Shown: in pieces, positions 5,196 to 9,063 of the stretch
How positions within the stretch are numbered: the first letter of the stretch is position 1
How the letters are laid out: every line of letters starts with the position of its first letter
From: an uncultured Dialister sp.
GTDB taxonomy: Bacteria; Bacillota; Negativicutes; Veillonellales; Dialisteraceae
Assembly: GCA_900543455.1 (NCBI GenBank)
Contig: UQRR01000081.1
Location: 1-9,063, forward strand
DNA: 9,063 bases
Direction: 5' to 3'
Notes under the pieces: model-generated
Database searches by the model: none
Seen by the model: only the letters and a program-made list of their open reading frames with translations
What the model was told of the DNA's origin: nothing
Translations under genes and position numbers: made by a program

Positions 5196-6878
5196 ATGAA
5201 CGGAATGAAAAAAAGAATCGGACTCCTCCTCGCAGCTGCGATGCTCTCCTTTGGAAGCGCCTGCGCCGCTGAACCGGTCGAGGTGTCTCTGAATGAATCA
5301 AAATACATGGCCGCGTCCGGCATCACACGCCTTGCGGTCGGAAATCCTGCCATCGCCGATGTGCAGCTTCTCTCTTCGGGAGATTTCCTCCTCGTCGGGA
5401 AGAAAGCAGGGACGACCTCTCTCATCGTCTGGTCAGACGGCGGGCGGCGCACCGAGTACACCGTGTACGTCGCGGGCAATGACCGCGGCATGGCGAGCGC
5501 CATCCAGGATGCCATCGGCTATCCGAAAGTCCATGTGCAGATGATGAAGGACCGCGTGATGCTCCGCGGCAAGGTCGAGAACCAGTATGAACGCGACGTC
5601 GCACTGAAGATCGCCGGTCTCTACACGGGCGGCGATGAATCCGGCGTGATTGACCTTCTTGAAATGGAGCATCCGAGCCAGATTCGCCTCGAGGCACAGA
5701 TCATAGAAATCAACTCGGACTACACCAAGAACCTCGGCATCCAGTACTGGTCGCAGACCCCGGGATCTGGCAGCAGCTCTGGCAGCAGTTCGAATAATCC
5801 CAATAACGACATCACCGTAGGCACCGCAGGTCTCTTCTACGGCGGCGAAGATTTCTCCTCCTCCAGAAAACACGGCGGCTGGCTGGGCTCACACATCGCG
5901 AATGTGAATGTGACCCTGCAGGCGCTCATCAATGAAGGCAAGGCGCGCATCCTCTCCCGCCCGTCCATCACGACGATGTCCGGAAAGACCGCAAACATCC
6001 TGATCGGCGGACGCATCCCGATCCCTGTCTCGGATGGCAATGGCAATGTATCCATCGACTGGCATGAATACGGCGTGAAGCTCAATATCGAGCCGGTCGT
6101 CGACTCGGAAGACAAGATCACCTCGAAGGTCCATGCCGAAGTATCGACCTTGGACTACAGCCATGGCGTCAAGATCGACTCCTTCAGCGTACCGGGCATC
6201 GCGACCCGCGAGGCCGAGTCCGAAGTCAATGTCCGCTCCGGCATGACCATGGCGATCGGCGGCCTCATCAATTCCGAAGATGCGAAAATCGTATCTAAGA
6301 TCCCGCTCTTGGGAGATCTCCCCATCATCGGGCGTTTCTTCCGCCATACATCGAATACCCGCGACAAGCGCGAACTCATCATCCTCATCACCCCGACCCT
6401 CGTATCAGACGATACCCCTGCGCCGATGAGTCAGCGCATGAAGGAAAGCTATGAGGAAATCGAGCGTGCCGCAAGAAACCGTGAACTCGTAGAGACGAGA
6501 AAGCCTGTTCCGCAGGGGACAGACACCGAGGAGCGTGACCTCTGGGGCGAAAAGCCCGAAGACGATGACACCATCATCCTCGAAGAAAAAGCGCCGCCAA
6601 GGCCGAAGTCTTACCTTCTCCGTACCACCGACATCCACGGTGAGCCCATCCTCGTCCCCATGACCGAGGAAGACTACGAGGCGCAGAAAGATCGTTTGAC
6701 CGTCGCCCGCCGAGAAAAGACAAAGCCGGAGACAAAGGCAAAGCAGGAAACCGCCCGGTCAGCCGTAAAGATACAGAAACCTACCCGCACCGCCGCTGAC
6801 GCCGAAGCCCAGAGGGCAAGGATCAAGGCAGCGATGGACAGGTACTCCGGAAAGAGCAGTACCACGAAAAACAGGTAA
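5196..6878 (+). CDS. cpaC: Type II/IV secretin, Tad pilus outer-membrane channel CpaC/RcpA
   Basis: This 560-residue protein forms the outer-membrane ring through which the Flp pilus passes. A Sec signal peptide ends near residues 22-25 (SACA/AEP); Cys23 lacks a proper lipobox. It is followed by the pilus secretin N-domain (about 28-92), a BON-like domain (95-145) and a GspD-type region starting QIRLEAQIIEIN (162-173). A Gly/Ser/Asn-rich loop follows (189-205). The secretin core is about 235-403, with LSRPSITTMSGKTANILIGG and the hallmark VPGIATRE (332-339), MTMAIGGL and KIPLLGDLPIIGRFF. The core is followed by a charged tail of about 155 residues rich in Lys, Arg and Glu. The ATG at 5196 has GAGGGGG 7 nt upstream, the same site as cpaB; an internal ATG at 5205 is possible. 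It forms one operon with cpaB. A secretin implies an outer membrane. Confidence 0.95.
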   Translation: MNGMKKRIGLLLAAAMLSFGSACAAEPVEVSLNESKYMAASGITRLAVGNPAIADVQLLSSGDFLLVGKKAGTTSLIVWSDGGRRTEYTVYVAGNDRGMASAIQDAIGYPKVHVQMMKDRVMLRGKVENQYERDVALKIAGLYTGGDESGVIDLLEMEHPSQIRLEAQIIEINSDYTKNLGIQYWSQTPGSGSSSGSSSNNPNNDITVGTAGLFYGGEDFSSSRKHGGWLGSHIANVNVTLQALINEGKARILSRPSITTMSGKTANILIGGRIPIPVSDGNGNVSIDWHEYGVKLNIEPVVDSEDKITSKVHAEVSTLDYSHGVKIDSFSVPGIATREAESEVNVRSGMTMAIGGLINSEDAKIVSKIPLLGDLPIIGRFFRHTSNTRDKRELIILITPTLVSDDTPAPMSQRMKESYEEIERAARNRELVETRKPVPQGTDTEERDLWGEKPEDDDTIILEEKAPPRPKSYLLRTTDIHGEPILVPMTEEDYEAQKDRLTVARREKTKPETKAKQETARSAVKIQKPTRTAADAEAQRARIKAAMDRYSGKSSTTKNR

Positions 6879-6891
6879 ACAGTGAGGAAAT

Positions 6892-6945
6892 GGGTTCAAG
6901 GTTCAGGTTGGCGGGTTCAAGGTTGTGGTGCGGCGCAAAAAAATA
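6892..6945 (+). repeat. GGTT-type heptamers leading into a truncated hairpin B
   Basis: Five units run in register from 6892 to 6926: GGGTTCA, AGGTTCA, GGTTGGC, GGGTTCA, AGGTTGT. Then the left half of B follows (GGTGCGGCGC plus A-rich loop, 6927-6945). The right stem arm is absent; another heptamer array begins at 6946, exactly where the loop would continue. It starts 13 bp after the cpaC stop. Confidence 0.78.
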
Positions 6946-7008
6946 TGTGACTTGTGACTGGTGACTAGTGACTTGTGACTGGTAGCTAGGGATGAGTAGC
7001 TAGGGATT
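6946..7008. repeat. Heptanucleotide array of 9 units
   Basis: The units are TGTGACT (x2), GGTGACT, AGTGACT, TGTGACT, GGTAGCT, AGGGATG, AGTAGCT and AGGGATT. Unit types and order (GTGACT units, then GGTAGCT, then AGGGATT) parallel 2054-2102 closely. The array interrupts hairpin B. Confidence 0.9.
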
Positions 7009-7047
7009 AGGTTTGCGATACGAGAAAACCGCTAGTTTCAAACCTCC

Positions 7048-7076
7048 GCGGCGCTTCTATATTTTTATGCCGCCGC
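7048..7076 (-). repeat. Hairpin element B, copy 4, inverted
   Basis: The stem GCGGCG (7048-7053) pairs with CGCCGC (7071-7076) around a TATATTTTTAT loop. One extra C relative to the other copies breaks the innermost pair. On the minus strand it is preceded by an AGAAATG-type heptamer array (7089-7109). Confidence 0.78.
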
Positions 7077-7088
7077 ACCACCATTTCG

Positions 7089-7109
7089 CATTTCTCATTT
7101 CTAATTTCT
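7089..7109. repeat. CATTTCT heptamer array (3 units)
   Basis: CATTTCT, CATTTCT and AATTTCT run in register, followed by a partial CATTC. It occupies the same position relative to hairpin B as the CACTCCT array at 2211, with a different unit. Confidence 0.78.
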
Positions 7110-7121
7110 CATTCAAATGAG

Positions 7122-7189
7122 GCTTTCATCCCCAATCAAGGGGCGGTACGCCCCGTGGGCTAACCCTGAACCCTGAACCCTGAACCTTG
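7122..7189. repeat. Dispersed element C, copy 2, running into AACCCTG heptamers
   Basis: 7122-7173 aligns with 2253-2304. It contains the perfect stem GGGGCG/CGCCCC around GTA (7140-7154). From 7162 it continues as AACCCTG (x3) and AACCTTG (7162-7189), the inverse of the GGGTTCA units at 243-277 and 6892-6919. The gap 6879-7274 therefore consists almost wholly of repeats, plus the flp leader. Confidence 0.75.
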
Positions 7190-7204
7190 AACCCCTTCAT
7201 TTTG

Positions 7205-7230
7205 ATAAAGAGTCCTCAGAGACTTTTTAT
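7205..7230 (+). terminator. Hairpin just upstream of flp, terminator-like
   Basis: ATAAAGAGTC (7205-7214) pairs with GACTTTTTAT (7221-7230) over 10 bp with one G-U, leaving a 6-nt loop. The T-run lies within and after the right arm, as in a bidirectional terminator. It could end cpaBC transcripts. The same stretch also contains TTGATA (7202) and TATATATT (7228-7235), which might be a promoter with an overlong spacer, so the assignment is open. Confidence 0.4.
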
Positions 7231-7255
7231 ATATTCCGTTTCCATGCGTTTCACG

Positions 7256-7267
7256 AAAAGGAGGTGA
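7256..7267 (+). promoter_or_regulatory. Near-perfect ribosome binding site of flp
   Basis: AAAAGGAGGTGA contains an 11-nt match to the complement of the conserved 16S rRNA 3' end. GGAGG lies 10 nt before the first ATG (7275) and 13 nt before the second (7278), which favours 7275. It is much stronger than the GAGGGGG sites of cpaB and cpaC, consistent with high pilin synthesis. Confidence 0.85.
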
Positions 7268-7274
7268 AATCATT

Positions 7275-7490
7275 ATGATGAACAGAGCAAAACAGATCTA
7301 TGACTACTATGTCAGACCGGTACTCGGCGAAAAAGGCCAGGATATGGTCGAATACGCACTGATGCTGGCGATCATCGTCGGCATTGGCTGGCTGATTTAT
7401 CAGCAGAGCGACTTGTCTAAGGAGATCAAAGCCGTATTCAGCGATTCTAGCGACCTGATCAGCACTGCTGCGGAAAAGCCAGCTACCTAA
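7275..7490 (+). CDS. flp: Flp/Fap type IVb pilin (major pilus subunit)
   Basis: This 71-residue prepilin is the fibre-forming subunit of the Tad pilus. A basic leader of 21 residues ends in EKG. Cleavage by the prepilin peptidase is expected between Gly21 and Gln22, giving a mature pilin of 50 residues. The cleavage context GQDMVEYALMLAIIVGIGWL is diagnostic: Glu at mature position 5 followed by Tyr is the Flp motif, and the hydrophobic core is the N-terminal helix. The C-terminus is short and Ser/Asp/Ala-rich. The length is typical for Flp. It is a single copy here, separated from cpaC by about 400 bp and from cpaE by about 320 bp of repeats. It therefore has its own strong Shine-Dalgarno and a massive 3' hairpin, and is probably transcribed or stabilised on its own. 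Confidence 0.95.
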   Translation: MMNRAKQIYDYYVRPVLGEKGQDMVEYALMLAIIVGIGWLIYQQSDLSKEIKAVFSDSSDLISTAAEKPAT

Positions 7491-7502
7491 TGGTTCAATG
7501 GT

Positions 7503-7568
7503 ACTTGCTGCATAGCAGGTGCCATTGAGAAGGGACAGCCGATCGGCTGTCTCTTCTCGATGGTATCT
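7503..7568 (+). terminator. Very long 3' hairpin after flp (24-bp stem, GATC loop)
   Basis: 7517-7540 pairs with 7545-7568 across 24 positions with no mismatch in RNA (four are G-U), capped by GATC. The core is GACAGCC/GGCTGTC. No T-run follows, so it is not a canonical rho-independent terminator. A smaller hairpin (ACTTGCT/AGCAGGT, 7503-7520, loop GCAT) overlaps its base by 4 nt, so the two compete. It probably ends or protects the flp mRNA or reduces read-through to cpaE. Confidence 0.7.
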
Positions 7569-7580
7569 ACTTTGGTAGAC

Positions 7581-7616
7581 AGGTTCAACGGGTTCTATAG
7601 GTTCTATAGGTTCAAA
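7581..7616 (+). repeat. Nonamer array AGGTTCNNN (4 units)
   Basis: The units are AGGTTCAAC, GGGTTCTAT, AGGTTCTAT and AGGTTCAAA. It is the same 9-bp family as 278-304, here facing an inverted set at 7704-7730. Between them lies an AT-rich stretch (7639-7666) holding a weak promoter-like TTGTGT/TAAAAC pair (7629-7656). Confidence 0.85.
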
Positions 7617-7666
7617 GGGGTTCTCACCTTGTGTGAACAACGTGTTTTTCTAAAACTAAAAATTTT

Positions 7667-7730
7667 GCGGCGTTTTCCCATTTTTATGCGCCGCACCACC
7701 CCCGTTGAACCCATAGAACCTGCCGAACCT
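7667..7730 (-). repeat. Hairpin element B, copy 5, inverted, with nonamers
   Basis: The stem GCGGCG (7667-7672) pairs with CGCCGC (7689-7694). With the adjoining GAACCC and GAACCT nonamers to 7730, it matches the reverse complement of 278-341 at about 58 of 64 positions without gaps. This is the best-conserved pair of B copies in the window. Confidence 0.85.
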
Positions 7731-7748
7731 CTCGTCGAATCCGCCCAA

Positions 7749-7786
7749 ACAACCAACAACCAATAACTAACAACCAGCAACAACCA
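7749..7786. repeat. ACAACCA heptamer array
   Basis: ACAACCA, ACAACCA, ATAACTA and ACAACCA run from 7749 to 7776. After GCA, a further ACAACCA ends at 7786. The array stops 9 nt before the cpaE Shine-Dalgarno (AAGGAGG, 7796-7802), so it would lie in the cpaE leader RNA. Confidence 0.82.
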
Positions 7787-7806
7787 ACATCCCCGAAGGA
7801 GGCGTG

Positions 7807-8619
7807 ATGTCCATGGTAGGCCGCAAAGGCACGATCATTACTGTATTCAGCACGGCATACGCCGTAGGAAAGACGCTCATCGCCATCAATATGGCAGCGG
7901 AGCTGGCGAAGAGCCATCACACCGTCTGTCTGATCGATCTGGATTTGCAGTTCGGCGACGCGGCGAGTGCGCTCAGGCTCACGCCGGAGAAGACGATCGC
8001 AGACGCGGAGAAATCCATGCGCGAGCATCCGGATGACACCGTAGCCGCTGAGTATCTGACGCCCTTCTCCTCCGGCGGCGTCTCTTTCGATGTGATGGCG
8101 AATCCGAAGCTCCTCGAAGAGGCGTACAACCTTGACACGACGCTCATCCGTGACCTCGTCGTCCAGCTTCAGCTCGAGTATGACTACCTCATCATTGATA
8201 CAACTTCGACCTTCAGTGCGCTCAACCTCTCCCTCATGGATCTTTCCACGGTGATCGATTTTATCGGCATCGTCGACTTCATCCCGACCATCAAGAATAT
8301 GAAGCGCGGCTCGGATGCGCTGAAAGAGCTCGGCTATGATGACAATAAGATCCGCTACGTCCTGAACCGTTCGAATGCGCGCACCCGCATCAATGTCAAG
8401 GATGTCGAAGCGATCCTGGGCCACCAGTTCCACTACGTCATCCCGAACGATTTCCAAACGGCCGCCGAGTCCATCAAGACCGGCGTCCCCCTCGTCCTCT
8501 CGGCGAAGGACACGCCGCTTGCCAAAGGCATCCGCACCATGGTGGACACCTATGAAGAAGACACCGCCTCGCCACAAAAGCCCCAGGAAGGCGGCTGGCT
8601 GTCGAGACTGTTCTCGTAG
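7807..8619 (+). CDS. cpaE: CpaE/TadZ-type ParA/MinD-like ATPase of the Tad pilus
   Basis: This protein is thought to position the Tad assembly machine at the membrane or pole and belongs to the MinD/ParA superfamily. From ATG 7807 it has 270 residues. The nucleotide loop reads STAYAVGKT (15-23): GKT is present, but the signature lysine of the deviant Walker A (the K of KGGVGKT) is Ala17. Walker A' is LIDLDLQFGD (42-51), the typical CpaE form, and YDYLIIDTT (125-133) is the Walker B region. It ends GGWLSRLF, as many CpaE proteins do. It lacks the N-terminal receiver-like domain that makes many CpaE/TadZ proteins 370-430 residues. GTG 7804 is only 1 nt from AAGGAGG; 7807 (4 nt) and 7813 (10 nt) are both possible starts. 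Other tad genes presumably follow beyond the window. Confidence 0.88.
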   Translation: MSMVGRKGTIITVFSTAYAVGKTLIAINMAAELAKSHHTVCLIDLDLQFGDAASALRLTPEKTIADAEKSMREHPDDTVAAEYLTPFSSGGVSFDVMANPKLLEEAYNLDTTLIRDLVVQLQLEYDYLIIDTTSTFSALNLSLMDLSTVIDFIGIVDFIPTIKNMKRGSDALKELGYDDNKIRYVLNRSNARTRINVKDVEAILGHQFHYVIPNDFQTAAESIKTGVPLVLSAKDTPLAKGIRTMVDTYEEDTASPQKPQEGGWLSRLFS

Positions 8620-8652
8620 ACGCCGAAATGAATGCGCAGGAAATCGCCGAAT

Positions 8653-8824
8653 CCTCTTGGCTCCCCATCGGGGGAGCTGCCCGAAGGGCTGAGGGGGCAA
8701 CGTAGCGGTATTGCCTGAAGATGTTGAAATATCGATAGCATCGGACTATTCAACATGGAGCGTTATACCGCTGGCATGCCCCTATTGCCTTCGGCACTTC
8801 CCCCGAAGGGGGAAGCAAGTCATT
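8653..8824. mobile_element. Palindromic MITE-like element 1 (about 170 bp)
   Basis: The whole segment folds back on itself. CTTGGCTCCCC...GGGGGAGC at the left mirrors GCTTCCCCC-type sequence at the right. Inside, AGCGGTA (8704-8710) pairs with TACCGCT (8766-8772) and ATGTTGAA (8721-8728) with TTCAACAT (8749-8756) around a 20-nt centre. Each arm carries hairpin 1 plus a GAA-loop hairpin (GCCC-GAA-GGGC, 8679-8689). The right arm is repeated at 1-92. No transposase is present, and exact ends and a target duplication cannot be defined by eye. It starts about 35 bp after the cpaE stop. Confidence 0.65.
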
Positions 8825-8854
8825 ACGGCGCTAACAATTTCCTTAACTTAATAA

Positions 8855-9003
8855 CATTACCCATGGGGGAAGGGGGACCGCGAAGCGGTGGATCGGGTGC
8901 TTTCGTACATCGCCTGCTTGAGACGCTCTTTCCCGCTCTTTTTCATACCGCTTGTGCCCTATCCGCCCCTTCGGGGCACCTTCCCCTCGAGGGGAAGGCT
9001 GAC
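8855..9003. mobile_element. Palindromic MITE-like element 2 (about 145 bp)
   Basis: This has the same plan as element 1 with a different sequence. The left arm is CCATGGGGGAAGGGGG, then ACCGC-GAA-GCGGT (8879-8891), then GGATCGGGTGC. The inverted right arm has GCCCC/GGGGC (8965-8977) and the perfect 20-bp palindrome 8979-8998 (arms CCTTCCCC and GGGGAAGG around TCGA). Read on the minus strand the right arm gives GGATAGGGCAC, matching GGATCGGGTGC on the left. The tail to 9063 shows nothing further, and the open frame across 8755-9057 is not credible as a gene. Confidence 0.55.
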
Positions 9004-9063
9004 GATACGAGAATCGCATTGTCTAAAATGGCAGCGAAGCAGCCACCACAATCCTGAAGTTTG

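Noticed and set aside
4265..5515. 416-codon minus-strand open frame
   Set aside because: It lies opposite cpaB and the start of cpaC, whose domains are clear; its composition is that of a shadow frame.
7620..7650. Terminator between flp and cpaE
   Set aside because: The stem GTTCTCAC/GTGTGAAC has a central mismatch and the T-run begins 6 nt after it; too weak to list.
7684..8700. 338-codon minus-strand open frame
   Set aside because: It is antisense to cpaE and runs into repeats at both ends; no recognisable domain.
8755..9057. 100-codon plus-strand open frame
   Set aside because: It lies wholly within the two palindromic elements, with no ribosome binding site.

Overview
The window looks like a chromosomal segment of a diderm Firmicute, most likely Negativicutes (a Dialister/Veillonellaceae-like genome). 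This is inferred from three things: moderately GC-rich coding DNA with strong Gram-positive-type Shine-Dalgarno sites, a pilus secretin that only makes sense with an outer membrane, and very repeat-rich intergenic DNA. No rRNA, tRNA, CRISPR array or transposase gene is visible.

Layout. 1-92 is one arm of a palindromic dispersed element that recurs at 8743-8834. 93-576 has no gene; it holds a minus-strand terminator and a dense block of 7-bp and 9-bp tandem repeats. 577-1908 (minus) is a MATE efflux transporter. 1909-2372 holds divergent promoters and a second repeat block that mirrors the first. 2373-3773 (plus) is a polytopic membrane protein of the DUF6056 (GT-C-like) type. 3774-4222 is repeats, hairpins and the leader of the pilus genes. 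4223-5194 and 5196-6878 are cpaB/rcpC and cpaC/rcpA, translationally adjacent. 6879-7274 is repeats. 7275-7490 is the Flp pilin with a near-perfect ribosome binding site and a very long 3' hairpin. 7491-7806 is repeats. 7807-8619 is a short CpaE/TadZ ATPase. 8620-9063 holds two tandem palindromic MITE-like elements and no convincing gene.

The four genes from 4223 to 8619 belong to one machine, a Tad/Flp (type IVb) pilus. CpaC forms the outer-membrane ring, CpaB is its periplasmic partner, Flp is the fibre subunit and CpaE/TadZ is the polar organiser ATPase. The motor ATPase (TadA/CpaF), platform proteins (TadB, TadC) and prepilin peptidase are not in the window. The MATE and DUF6056 genes are not obviously functionally linked to the pilus.

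The most unusual content is intergenic. A conserved roughly 28-bp hairpin (called B here; core GCGGCGCATAAAAAT) occurs in five full copies and one half copy. Each copy is bordered on one side by a tandem array of 7-bp (sometimes 9-bp) units. The unit sequence differs from place to place, and in one array it changes stepwise across 26 units held in perfect 7-bp register. All repeat units and alignments were read by eye.
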